Of a stretch of 64,000 nt of DNA, positions 46,466 through 57,477 are shown in pieces. Made by a program: the position numbers and the translations under genes. The DNA is from Callorhinus ursinus (taxonomy: Eukaryota > Chordata > Mammalia > Carnivora > Otariidae), in assembly GCF_003265705.1 (NCBI RefSeq), contig NW_020312788.1, positions 558,001 to 622,000 of the forward strand, in the 5' to 3' direction. The stretch's first letter is position 1. The number at the start of each line of letters is the position of its first letter. The notes under the pieces were generated by a model that ran no database searches, was not told the origin of the DNA, and worked only from the letters and a program-made list of their open reading frames with translations.

Positions 46466-46686
46466 CTCTTTCTTTTTCCTTTCTCTTTCTTTTTTTTTTA
46501 AGATTTTATTTATTTATTTGAGAGAGAGAGAGACAGAGATAGCGAGAGAGAGCGTGAGTGGGGAAGGGAGGAAGAAACAATCTCCCCACTGAACAGGGAG
46601 CCCGATGTGGGACTTGACCCCAGGACCCTGAGATCATGACCTGAGCCGAAGGCAGACACGTAGCTGACTGAGCCACCCAGGAGCCC
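46360..46686 (-). repeat. Can-SINE with expanded (CTTT)n tail
   Basis: The SINE body runs from about 46491 to 46686; its tail (46360-46490) has grown into a long (CTTT)n tract with few interruptions. Flanks 'ctggttgatttccttt' (46344-46359) and 'ctggttgattttccttt' (46687-46703) show that the microsatellite lies inside the insertion. Confidence 0.92.
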
Positions 46687-46714
46687 CTGGTTGATTTTCC
46701 TTTAATTTGCACAC

Positions 46715-47935
46715 ATTATAATTCACTCTTTGTGATGTACAGTTCCATGGGTTTTTACAAATGCACCCATCTACCACCCTACTACCATACAGAACATTTC
46801 CATCACCCTAAAAATTTCCTTGTGTGTCCCCTTTGTGATGAACCACTTCCCCTTCTTTTAATCCCTGGCAACCACTAATGTGTTTTCCAACCTTATAGTT
46901 TTGCCTTTCCCAGAATGTCATATGAACAGAATTACATAATATGTAGATCTTTTTGTCTGGCTTTTTTCACTTAGCAAAATGCCTTTAAGATTCATTTATA
47001 CTGTGTGTGTGTCTGTAACTCATTCCTTTTTATTACTGAATAGTATTCCATTGTATAGATGTACCATGATTTGTTTTCCAGTTATTTGTTAAAGGACATC
47101 TTGGTTGCTTCCAGTTTTTGACAAGTATCAGTAAAGGTGCTATAAACATTCACATACAGATTTTGTGTGAACATAAATTTTTAATTCACTTGGGTAAATA
47201 CCTAGGAGTGGATTTTGGGTTGCATGGTGGGTTTATGTTTAACTTTATAAGAATCTGCTAAACTGTCTTCCGAAGTGTCTGCACTATTTTGAATTCCCAC
47301 CAGCAATGAACATGCATTCCTATTGCTCTGCATTCTCATCAGCATCTGGTATTGTCAGTTTTGGGGTTTTAAACATTCTATTAGTTATGTAGTAGTATTT
47401 AATTTGCATTTCCCTAATGACAAATGCTTTTGAATATCTGTTCATATACTTATATACCATCCATATATCTTCCTTGGCAAAGTGTCTGTTCATATATTTT
47501 GCCCATTTTAAAACTGGATTATTTATTTTCATACTGTTGAGTTTTAAGCGTTCTTTATATGTTCGGATATGAATCCTTGTCAAATATGTGACTTACACTT
47601 ACGTTTTGACTTGTCTTTTCATTCTCTTAACACTATCAATCACAAACATCTATAATTTTTATGTAGTCCAATTTGTCAGTTTTTTAATGTATTGCACTTT
47701 TGGTATTATATCTAAAAACTTATCACCAAACCCAAGGTCACACAGATTTTCTGCTGTGTTTTCTTCTAGAAGTGTTATAGTTTTACACTTTACATCTAGG
47801 TCTATGATCCAGTTTGAGTTACATGAAGTGTGTGTGGAGGCTTTTTGTGGGTGTATGCACATCCAAATGTCCCAGCACCTTATGTTGAAATGACTACCCT
47901 TTCTCCACTGAATTGTCTCTGCATCTTTGTCAAAG
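46715..47935 (-). repeat. Old L1 ORF2 C-terminal part and 3'UTR
   Basis: Minus-strand frames at 47659-47970 (with DKDAETIQWRK, KTITLLEEN) and 47320-47583 (WAKYMNRHFAKEDI, VIREMQIK) are decayed ORF2; the 3'UTR follows to about 46715. Confidence 0.85.
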
Positions 47936-48533
47936 AGAATCTCTAGAGCTGGGTATGATCTTCCCAGCAAACAAACTCAGTAATAAGGCCCAAAATGTAC
48001 TAACGCTCTTACGTTTCTTTGAGATTTCCATACCTGTATTACCACATGTATTTTTAACTAAAACCTATAGTTTTCAAGGTAGCCTGTTTTTTGGTGGGGT
48101 TGATTTGTTTGTTCAGACAAAAGAATCTGCTTAAATAGCATTCCCAAGTTTACTTCTTTCAACTGTCTCCTAGCAGCTGAGTCTTTCCTGCAACTTTGTG
48201 AGTCTCTTTAGGGAATGAATGCTTAGGTTAATTATTACCTGTTGACCCTCTGAAAATAAAAGGTGCTGGTAGGACCAGTTAGCAGTGCAATTAGAACAAT
48301 ATTGACTTCCTGATACCTGTTTCCCTTGCCTGTTGGGTTTTTTTCCCCCTTGATATTATGGAGAGATGGAAATTCATGAGTTGCTCCAAATTATTCCCTC
48401 AGAATGTGGAAGAGGTTGGTGGAGTTCTGCCTGGTCCTAAGTGTTAGAGGGAAACCAGTCTTGTCATTCCAGGTAATTTATTTCTTCTTGCCCCTGCTCT
48501 GGATCATGGAACAATGTAAATCATGTCATTAAA

Positions 48534-48663
48534 GCAAAATGTGTACAGTGATGTTAGGGGCGATTGTTGACAGTCTCTCTGTAAAGATCACAATGTGCCA
48601 GCAAAATGTGTACAGATGTTAGGGGTGATTGTTGACAGTCTCTGTGCAAAGATCACAGTGTGC
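48534..48663. repeat. Local tandem duplication, unit about 66 bp
   Basis: Copy 1 at 48534-48600 and copy 2 at 48601-48663 both begin 'gcaaaatgtgtacag' and share 'gattgttgacagtctct' and 'aagatcaca'. Copy 2 lacks two bases and has several substitutions. Confidence 0.9.
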
Positions 48664-48994
48664 TTTCGGGACTTAACAAAGGGCTTGAGAACACATTATT
48701 CCTCATTCCCCCTGGAAATTACCCCAAGGGGATAGCTGTTTCATGTGAAGACAAATTCTTTCCCCCCCATGACACTTAAATAACATGTAGGTGAGATAGT
48801 CATCCTTAGTCAAATTACATTCTAGCTGTGGACCTGTGAAATCAAACTGTCATATGTTTCCAAAATATAATCAAGGATCAGCAAACTTTTCTGTAAAAGA
48901 CCAGATAGCAAATACTTTAGGCTTTGCAGCCTAAATTGCCATGGAGATCCATGGCAATTACTTAACTCTGTCATTGTATATAGTGAGAGCAGCA

Positions 48995-49517
48995 ATTAAC
49001 AATATGAGGAATTCTTAATCTCAGGAAACAAACTGAGGGTTGCTGGAGTGGTGGGGGGNNNNNNNNNNNNNNNNNNNNNNNNNNNNNNNNNNNNNNNNNN
49101 NNNNNNNNNNNNNNNNNNNNNNNNNNNNNNNNNNNNNNNNNNNNNNNNNNNNNNNNNNATGTGCTATGGTGAGCGCTGTGAATTGTGTAAGACTGATGAG
49201 TCACAGACCTGTACCTCTGAAACAAACAATACATTATATGTTAAAAAAAAAAAAAAAGAAGATAGCAGGAAGGGAAAAATGAAGGGGGGAAATCAGAGGG
49301 GGAGACAAACCATGAGAGACTATGGACTCTGAGAAACAAACTGAGGGTTCTAGAGGGGAGGGGGGTGGGGGGATGGGTGAGCCTGGTGATGGGTATTAAG
49401 GAGGGCACGTACTGCGTGGAGCACTGGGTGTTATACACAAACAATGAATCATGGAACACTGCATCAAAAACTAATGATGTAATGTATGGTGATTAACATA
49501 ACATAATAAAATTAAAA
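48995..49517 (+). repeat. L1 3'UTR with two serial modules
   Basis: Module one: 'aggaaacaaactgagggttg', then the gap, then 'tgtgctatggtgagcgctgt' and 'acaatacattatatgtt' with an A tract. Module two: 'gaagatagcaggaaggg', 'catgagagactatggactct', 'gagcactgggtgttatacac' and 'ataataaaatt' with a final A tract. No ORF2 is present. Confidence 0.85.
49059..49158. other. Assembly gap, 100 N
   Basis: Exactly 100 N, the usual placeholder for a gap of unknown size, inside an L1 3'UTR module. Confidence 0.99.
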
Positions 49518-49539
49518 AAAATAACAATAAGTAATTGAG

Positions 49540-49712
49540 GGGCACCTGGGTGGCTCAGTGGTTAAGCGTCTGCTTCGGCTTGGGTCACCCTGGGATCAAG
49601 CCCCGCATCAGGCTCCCTGCTCCATGAGCCTGCTTCTCCCTCTTCCTCTGCTGCCTCCCCACCCCGTGCTGTGTGCACTCTCTCTCTCTGTCAAATAAAG
49701 TCTTTTAAAAAA
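49540..49712 (+). repeat. Can-SINE
   Basis: Body from 'gggcacctgggtggctcagt', slightly shortened near 49585-49595. Flanks 'acaataagtaattgag' (49524-49539) and 'acaatacgtaattgag' (49713-49728). Confidence 0.94.
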
Positions 49713-49819
49713 ACAATACGTAATTGAGTGGGTGTGGCTGTGTCCTAATAAAACTTTAGTTACAAAAATAGGATGCACCGGACTTGGCCCATAGGCCATA
49801 GTTTGCTGACCGCTGAACT

Positions 49820-51345
49820 AAACAAATCAATTTGCCTAGTTAAAAAAAAAAGTCTTAGTGTTTTTATTGGGATCTTGTTAAACCTATTATTTAGAGAGAA
49901 CTGAAGACTTTATGATGTTGAGTCTTTCAATCTTAGAATAGGAAATGATTCTCCATTTGGTTAATGCTTATGTGGTATCTGTCCTTAGTAGTTAATTTTT
50001 CTTCTGTTTAGCCAAGTATATGTTCAGATTCAATATTTTAGTTCTCATTATTAGGGATACTAAATGTCTGTATGTTTAGATATTCCTTGGCTATTTTCTT
50101 TCTCTAGAATTTTCTCTCTAATCCTCTTTATCTCTGTTCATCTGTTTCATTTCTCTTGCTTTTCTTAATCTTGTCCTCCTTGTCTCCTATTGTGTTTTTA
50201 ACAAAGTCTGTTCGTTGTGTTGCCTTCAACGTGGGCTGTAATAGAATGCTTTCAGTGGCAAGGAACATAAACCAACTAAAAGTGGCTTATAAATTGAGGC
50301 AATTTTATTATTTCACATAACAAGAAGTTTGGAAACAGTGAAATTCCAGAATTGGTTAACTCATGGTCTCAATGATGTCTGGGTACAGGGAGGGTGAGCT
50401 TCTCTTTGCTTCTCTTAGCTTTTCACACATGAAAACAAGATGACTATTAGGAGCTCCACACATTACATTGTCATGTGACAGTGTATGAGAAGAGAATACA
50501 TTTTTGGCTTTGTATCTTTTTTAAGACCAATGAACACTTCCCTAGAAGCCATCCAGAACACTTATGCTTTATCCACCAAGGTTGTATCATATGTTCATGC
50601 CTAAATCAGACTCTGACAAAGTGAATAGAATTACCAGGCTTGACTTAGGCTAACTGATATTTGACCTTGGGACTAGGGAGGGGCCCATGAGGCACTTACT
50701 ATATAGCTTTAGTAATCAAGTCATGCTGATATTGGCTACAGTAAGGGTCTCCCTCTGACTACAAGTGCCACCTTGTGCAATGAATCAAGTAGGCTTTGAG
50801 GGCTAGAATTGTCCAAGCAGGGACAGGAGGGTCCACGCCCCCAGGGAGTTTGTGTCCCCAGCCAATACCTTCCATCATGAGCCAAGGATGTCATGATGCT
50901 TAGGACACTCCCACCATTGCCCTAGACCCTGTCTTTGGGGATGTGTCTCTGTCAGTCAGCCAGAAGTGCTTCCCCAGCCCTATTTTGGAGGAAAATTTCT
51001 TTCAATAAGAAAGTTCAGTTCACTTAGAGAAAATCGATGAGTTCTCAAGCTGGTATATTCTTTGAAGAGAATGCTCTTCCTTTTATAACCAAGGACATGT
51101 ATTCTTTCCAAATAGACCTGATTCTTCTAATGGAAGAGTGTGGTCTTCCATCTGTGCTGTGTTTGAGTATACAGTTAGTATATCCTAGGAGTTTGGGCTT
51201 AGAGAAAGGAATGGGTTAGCTTAAGCTGTGAGTTCCTTCTTTGCCTTCTAAAAGGTGACAAGGGGTATGGAGAAAGATTGACAGTGGTATTGCACACCCA
51301 TCCCCATCCTGGGGCCTTCATCTACACCTGCTCAGATGTCTTATT
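49820..51345. other. Intergenic stretch, no gene seen
   Basis: Part of 50240-50560 may be an old repeat ('aaaagtggcttataaattga') that I cannot name. No coding evidence. Confidence 0.45.
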
Positions 51346-51363
51346 TGAAAAATACTTTGTGTT

Positions 51364-51760
51364 GGGGCACCTGGGCGGCTCAGTCGGTTAAGTGTCCAAC
51401 TCTTGATTTCGGCTAAGGTCATGAACTCAGGGTTGTGAGATCCAGCCCTGTGTCAGGGTCTGTGCTGGGCTTGGAGCCTGCTTAAGATTCTCTCTCTCCC
51501 GGGACGCCTGGGTGGCTCAGTCAGTTAAGCGACTGCCTTCAGCTCAGGTCATGATATCAGGGTCCTGGGATTGAGTCCCGCATTGGGCTCCTTGCTCAGC
51601 GGGAAGCCTGCTTCTCCCTCTCCCACTCCCCCTGCTTGTGCTCTCTCTCTGTGTGTCAAATAAATAAATAAAAATCTTTAAAAAAAAAAGACTCTCTCTC
51701 TCCCTCTGCCCCTACCTCCCTCAGTTGGCACACACCCTATCTCTAAAAAAAAAAATTATA
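51364..51760 (+). repeat. Can-SINE, split by a second Can-SINE
   Basis: Outer element begins 'ggggcacctgggcggctcag', is cut near 51498 and resumes at about 51691 to its A tract. Perfect 16-bp duplication 'aaaaatactttgtgtt' at 51348-51363 and 51761-51776. Confidence 0.95.
51500..51690 (+). repeat. Can-SINE nested in a Can-SINE
   Basis: Full copy with 'gggacgcctgggtggctcag' head and A tail, landed in the CT-rich tract of the outer copy; flanks 'gattctctctctccc' and 'gactctctctctccc'. Confidence 0.95.
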
Positions 51761-52084
51761 AAAAATACTTTGTGTTTTCATAATACATTTACAAAAATAT
51801 ACCAAAGCAAAGCAAGACCAAAACAAAACTACTATAAAAGCATTCGAGGGCTTCTCAAAATGAGAAAAAAACAATTAAGAGTCTACCCTAGTACCTGGCT
51901 CTTTGACAGGTACAGATGGGAACATTTTCCTAAAGCCAGTGGTACTTGCCTTTAAAGAAGAGTTGCTAGTGTTCAGTGGAGTCAGAGCAGGTAGATATTG
52001 GGCAAAGAGTGTATCTGAGAGAGGACTTCAACTACCTCCATTGTTTCCTCAGTCTGTACTTTCTACGTGATTAAGTTCTTCTTT

Positions 52085-52482
52085 CCAGCTCTTAACTCAG
52101 CCTAGTGACCCTGTGGGCAAAGCATCCCAGGTGGGACTGAAACTACCCCCTCAACCAATAACGCCTGACCTGGTATCAGCAAGACCCCATGTGATTGACC
52201 CCAAGACAATGATCAACTGACCTTTACTGCCCACCTGCACTACCCTCTGACCTTTGTCCCACGTTTTCCTTATATAAACCTAGAAGTTTTTTCAGCACTT
52301 TAGAGACAGTCTTTGAGACACTAGTCTGCTGTCTTCCCGGTGTTGGCCTCACTGAGATAAATTCCTTTCTTGTTTCACCACCACTCATCTGTCTTTGGAT
52401 TTTGTCAGGGGTAAGTGGTCAAACCCCGTCTGTCTGGGACCCCTAAAGCCCAGTGCTCTTGCACCCCTGCACCCCAGTTACA
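52085..52482 (+). mobile_element. Likely solo LTR of an ERV1-type endogenous retrovirus
   Basis: Has a TATA box 'tatataaa' at 52271-52278, a 'gagataaattcctttcttg' stretch in the place of a poly(A) signal, and a 'gtctgtctgggacccc' ending, a layout usual for gammaretrovirus-like LTRs. No gag, pol or env coding sequence adjoins it. Boundaries are approximate because no clear flanking duplication was found. Confidence 0.55.
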
Positions 52483-53636
52483 TATCTATGGAGGTACTGA
52501 TGTGGTGGACCCTGGGTTAGGCCAGAGCAGGGTCACAGAATAGGGTAAGAGCTGCTGAAGGATCTATTATGTCTTTGCTGTGAATCTGTCTGGGAACTGA
52601 ACTTTGAATTCCAGAATGAGGTCTCCCCACCAGGTGTGTATCTTGAGGAGGGGAAGCCCCTCCCCAAGGAGGCTCTTCCTTGTACATGGCTTGATGCCAT
52701 GACTGTAGAGCAAAGGGACTGCTCGACCACTTATGGTGGGAATGTTCATGGTGCAGCCAAACAGCATCTGGGTGAAAGTGAGGGAGAAGCTGGGGATAGA
52801 GTGAGGGGTAAAGGAAGAAAAATAATAAATGCAAGAAAGGAAAGAATGATCTAGCTGTTGGGAAAGAATGGAAATGCTCCCATCATCTCTAATCGTGAAC
52901 ACCCCCTTACGCACACACATACACACAGCTTGGCTCAGCCCTTCCCTCCTGGAGACTGATCAGGAAGCTGTAGTCTCAATAGAAGTGCTTAGGGCTTCTC
53001 TTTGATCATGAAGAGAATGTTTGATCATAAAGGAATGTTGTCAGGCCATCAACTTCTTTGGGGAGGGTACCTTTAGTGCCTTCCTTCCAGCTATGACAGG
53101 AAAGGAGAGGAGAATTTGCTGAATTTGGTCACTGCTCTTTTGTTAGGACCAAACATCCCACATGTAAACCCATAAATGTCAGAGTCTGGTGATGGTGGAG
53201 ATGACTCACATGCACCATCTTTGCTCTTGCTGTCCCCTGCGGAGAAGAGCCCTCTTTACTGATTCTTTCTTCAGTGAACACTGTTCATCTTTCAAACTGA
53301 GCTCAAGCATCACTACAGAAAGGCTTCCTTAACCATCTGATTAAAAATTAAAAATTCTGTTTAAGATGATAAAAGGGACTGATTTTAAAATAATACAAAG
53401 ATATATAATTAAAACAATAAAAAGTCCACTAACTCTTACTCTCTAGCTCTACTCTGAGATAACCAATGTTGAGTTTGGTATGTATAGTTCCATTCTTTCC
53501 CTCACCAAATACAAACTGATACACACCTAGGTACAAACACGTTGCCTGTTCTTCCCCTCCCCACCACAAGGTCACATACCCAGGTCTCTGCAATTTGCTT
53601 TCCCTTCTCCTTTTGTTTAATAATATATCATGGACA
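52483..53636. other. Intergenic stretch
   Basis: No coding evidence; overlapping frames of 65-119 codons on both strands (52517-52926) show no known domain. A short (CA)n lies near 52911-52926. The part after about 53340 resembles old L1 3' sequence weakly. Confidence 0.45.
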
Positions 53637-53637
53637 G

Positions 53638-53850
53638 GGATGCCTGGGTGGCTCAGTTGTTTGAGTGTCTGACTCTTGGTTTCCGCTTAGGTCATGATCT
53701 CAGGGTCCTCGGGGTCCTGGGATCGAGCCCTGTGTTGGGCTCCGTACTCAGTGGGGAGTTTGCTTGAGGATTTTCTCCCTTTTTCTCTGCCCCTCCCCCT
53801 CACATGCGTGCACGTGCATGCGCTCTCTCTCAAATAAATAAATCATATAT
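53638..53850 (+). repeat. Can-SINE, diverged
   Basis: 'gggatgcctgggtggctcag' head, 'gggatcgagccctgtgttgg', tail 'aaataaataaatcatat'. Confidence 0.92.
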
Positions 53851-54394
53851 TTCTATTTTAATAGCAATATCATAATTCACAATTTGATACTTGTTACAAT
53901 GCCTAATATTATTATTTTTTTAAATGTGCTGTATTATCTAAGGCTTCCAAAACAAGATGATTGCTAGTGGTATCTTACTCCTGCTTTACATGGAAATGTA
54001 GTAAATAATTTATTTAATATGACGTTTGTTTTTAGTTTTTGCTAACTAATCTTTATTATGTTGAGATGGAATCCTGCTAATCTTATTTCAACTTTTTATT
54101 AGGAGAAGCTGCAGAATTTTTTCAAATGAGTCTTTGACATATTTCCATTTAATCCATGATTTTTCTCACTTATAAATTTTTTTAAAACGTTGAGGCTGTT
54201 TGCATTCTTTTGGTCATGGTATCATTTCTTCACTATACGGCTGAATTTCATTTATAATACAGTATTTTACTTATTTAGAAATTTTAAATCTATATAGCTG
54301 AAATTGCTCTGTAGTTTTTCTATTTATCAAGCTCTGTGCCTCTACAGCACCATAGTCATAACCCTATCATAGTACTTATTACCTTGATGAAAAT

Positions 54395-54525
54395 CGTGTA
54401 TCTAATTGTCTATGCATCAGCAACTTCTCAATGTCATATTCAATTTTCTGCTTTGTGTCAAGCACAATGCCTAGGACATGGTAGAAGCTCAATGCATCTG
54501 TGCTGAATGAAGGAATGAAAAGTTT
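54395..54525 (+). repeat. L2 3'-end relic
   Basis: 'aagcacaatgcctaggacat', 'tggtagaagctcaatgcatc' and 'gctgaatgaaggaatgaa'. Confidence 0.6.
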
Positions 54526-54639
54526 TTAGAAATGTTTTCCTTTAATCTAACTTTACCTGCTCTTTATAATTTGCCATATATTATCTTTATATCTCTTTTA
54601 TTCTGATGCCAGTAACATCCACGTTTCTATCTTTACTAG

Positions 54640-54810
54640 TTCCCTTACAGAAATACCATTACTGAATACAACATTGCAGTTAAAATGAATTAACTACGGC
54701 CACATGTATCAACATGGACAGATCTCAAAAGGATAAGGTTAAACGAAAAAGGAAGGATACGTATAGCATGACACTGCCTATACAGTTTTAAAAATGCAAA
54801 CAATACTGTG
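54640..54810 (+). repeat. Old L1 3' fragment
   Basis: 'tgtatcaacatggacagatc', 'cgtatagcatgacactgcct' and 'aaaaatgcaaacaatactg'. Confidence 0.6.
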
Positions 54811-55690
54811 CCCTTGTGCGGGTTATGTGCTGTTGGCTCTCAGCCCCACTCCAGCCTTTCTGTGCGCTCTTCTGTGATGCAAGAGGTTGGCAACCTGTGA
54901 ACTCCATGTCACAGGCTCTGGTTAGATGTTGCCAGTGCAAAGCATTGGCAGGAGATTAGGAAACGGAAGAAAGGGAGAAGCCATTTTCCTCTCTGTTCCG
55001 GTTGTGCTTCCAGCAATGGCAGCAGCAGCAAGAGGAAGAGGTGACTGGAAATGAGCATTTCCACAGTATCCGTGGCTATTTGAGCAGCCGCAGAGCCAAT
55101 GTGCTAGCAACCCAACAAGAAGGAAGCCAAGGGAATAGCTCCTCTGATCCCATTCTCCTCTTCCCCTCAACTTCTTGCCGGTAGTTCCTACGGGCCAAAA
55201 CCAACCAGAAGTCAGAAGTCGAGAGAATACCATGAGGCAGTCTGTACGGCTTAGTTTCCTGGGCCCAAAGAAGGATAGAGAATTGATCTGGGAGGCAAAT
55301 GGATGAAACTAAACATTATCCCATTTGCTTCTCCAGCCCTTTCTCTACTTCTGTAATTCTCAGTATTAAATCTCCCTTTGTGTGTAATACATAGAGTGAT
55401 TCCTACTTTCCTGATTGGACGGTAACTGATTCAGTCTAGTTTATGGATACCAACATATGTAGCCAAGGAACAATAATTTGCATAAGTAATAATAAACTCC
55501 ATATTCAAGATAATGGTTACTTCTCAATGGAAGAAAACAGAATGGCCCTGGGGATAAGTACACAGGCAGCATCCTCTGTGTCAGACATATTTAATTTCTT
55601 AAGTTGGAAGCTGAAAATATGGATATTTTTAATGTTATTCTCTATGCTTGTTATATTATTCTCTATTTTGCATATGCCAGAACTATTTAG
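54811..55690. other. Intergenic stretch, no gene seen
   Basis: Frames of about 100 codons on both strands (54922-55233 minus, 55443-55739 plus) show no recognisable protein. Confidence 0.45.
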
Positions 55691-55694
55691 CTAT

Positions 55695-56010
55695 CCTAAA
55701 GATAATAGTACATGCCTTATAGACTATTGTGATGATTAAGTGGAATAACATATGTAAAAAGGGGGGCGCCTGGGTGGCTCAGTCAGTTAAGCATCTGCCT
55801 TCAGCTCAGGTCTTGATCCGGGGTCCTGGGATCGAGCCCCGCGAGCCCTGTGGACTCTCTGCTCAGTGGGGAGTCTGTTTTCTCCTTTTGCCTCTGCCCC
55901 TCCCCCTGTTCGTGCGTGCTCTCTTTCAAAAAAAAATATATATATATATATGTAAAAAGGTCCTAGCACAGTGCTTAATATGTGACAAGCCCTTAGCAAA
56001 TCATAGTTTC
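55695..56010 (+). repeat. MIR relic interrupted by a Can-SINE
   Basis: 'aaagataatagtacatgcct', 'tgtgatgattaagtggaata' before and 'gtcctagcacagtgcttaat' after the SINE continue one MIR tail. Confidence 0.7.
55763..55947 (+). repeat. Can-SINE inside the MIR
   Basis: Head 'gggcgcctgggtggctcagt', a short A tail ending in (AT)n. Flanks 'atatgtaaaaagg' at 55750-55762 and 55948-55960. Confidence 0.95.
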
Positions 56011-56149
56011 CTTTTCCTGAACTTTCAGGAAGAATAAGGCCTTGATTTTGATAAACTTTTAATTTCAACAATTATGCTATGTCTCAAGGAGGTGCTTTCT
56101 TTCTTGTTTTTTAAAGGCTTTCATGTTCCCTCTCTGATTATAAGAGTGG

Positions 56150-56590
56150 TGGTGGTTCAATGTAGAAAATTTGAAAAATACAGAAACATATAGAGATGAA
56201 AATAAAAAGTACACTGTAATTATGCCCCCCATAAACTGCTATAATTATATAAAAATATTAAAATTAGAATAACACTATATAGTTCTGGGACATGGCTCTT
56301 CAACTTCACAATAGAAGATAAACATTTTTCAGTATCAAATATTCTATGGAGTCACTTCTGCTGGCTGTATATTATTCAAGCGGTTGGGATGTTTAGGTTT
56401 TTCTAATATTTCACTACTATAATTAATGGTGCAATGAACTTTCCTGTTGAGAAGTCTTTGCCCACGTTTCTTACTATTTCCTTGAACAAAACAGTTGCGG
56501 AAATTTTCCTTGAACAAAACAGTTGCGGAAATTTTGGTCAAAGAGTATGTGCATTTGATGACACCTTATGGCTATGGCTATTTTGCTTTC
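56150..56590 (-). repeat. Old L1-like fragment split by the full-length L1 (left part)
   Basis: 'gtttaggtttttctaatatt', 'aatggtgcaatgaactttcc' and 'ttttgctttccagaaagat' belong to a common old L1-like repeat. It continues at 62551 with 'tgtaccaatttatactgcct'. Confidence 0.6.
56477..56532. repeat. Perfect 28-bp tandem duplication
   Basis: The unit 'tttccttgaacaaaacagtt' plus 'gcggaaat' occurs twice without mismatch. Confidence 0.92.
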
Positions 56591-56609
56591 CAGAAAGATA
56601 AGAAAGACA

Positions 56610-57477
56610 AGAAAGAGGACTAGGAAAGATGGCAGAGGAGTAGGGGACCCTATTTCAACTGGTCCCCGGAAATGAGCTGGATATCTACCAGACCACTCTG
56701 AGCACCCACGAAACCAGCCTGAGATGTACGAAGATCTGGATCTCTACAAACAGAATATCACAGGCGGTTGGTTTCGAGGTACGAAGCAGGGAGCCGTGAT
56801 TCCGTGGGCAGATATCGGAGGATAAACAGCAGCGGGAGGGTGCCTGGCCGTGGGGATCCTACACCGCCGGTGAGCAACAGCCTCGCTCCCTGGGGACGGG
56901 GCACAGGCTTGCAGACCGGTAGCGGCAGGGAAAGGACTTTAGGGCAGCCCCTGGGTAGGAAACCCGGAGCGGCGGGGTCCTGCATGTGGACTGGGGGCGG
57001 CTGGCGGTTTTAGAAGCACAGAGGGCAGAGACGTGCTCCGACCTGGAGGCAGGACTGGGGGTGCTGCGGAGGGGCGCACAACCCAGGCCGCTGCAGTTTA
57101 TAGCAGCACGGACAGAAACGGAGACGGTGTGGCCTGGAGAGCACACTGAAGAACAGACTGCGGTCTCTCTGCTCTGAGGCAGAGGGTTGGAAACGGTCTC
57201 TTCTGCTCTGACTCGCAGAAGAGACGTGGAAAGCCGCCAGGGAAAGCCGCCAGAGAAAAGACCCCAAAACTGATTCCCGCGGAGCCCATCCCCCACCACA
57301 GGGGGGCAGGGCAACTCTGCCCAAACAGGGTTGCCTGAGTAACAGCGAGGCAGGCCCCTCCCCCAGAAGACAGGCTGGGAAAACAAGAGGCCAGGTCCCA
57401 AGAAAACAGGTTGATCTTGCTTGGGTTCTGGTCAATAATTTGGACTCTATACATTCCCTCAAACACCCATCAACAGA
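56610..57477 (+). promoter_or_regulatory. L1 5'UTR with internal promoter
   Basis: A CpG- and GC-rich stretch of about 870 bp from the L1 start to the ORF1 start codon. In L1 this region drives sense transcription and often an antisense one. The antisense frames of 120-180 codons (56859-57501) are probably non-coding by-products of GC content. Confidence 0.75.

Larger units (their letters stand above)
48883..49817. repeat. DNA-transposon relic split by L1 and SINE insertions
   Basis: Left part 'aaggatcagcaaacttttct' to about 48985 ('actttaggctttgcagccta'), right part from about 49725 ('ataaaactttagttacaaaa') to 'catagtttgctgaccgctga'. The ends are inverted copies. Between them lie L1 3'UTR modules, an assembly gap and a Can-SINE. 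Confidence 0.7.

Noticed and set aside
46360..46490. CRISPR-like or satellite array
   Set aside because: A 4-bp microsatellite within a SINE tail, without spacers.
52517..52926. Overlapping frames of 65-119 codons beside the solo LTR
   Set aside because: Both strands are open in several frames and none reads like a retroviral or host protein.
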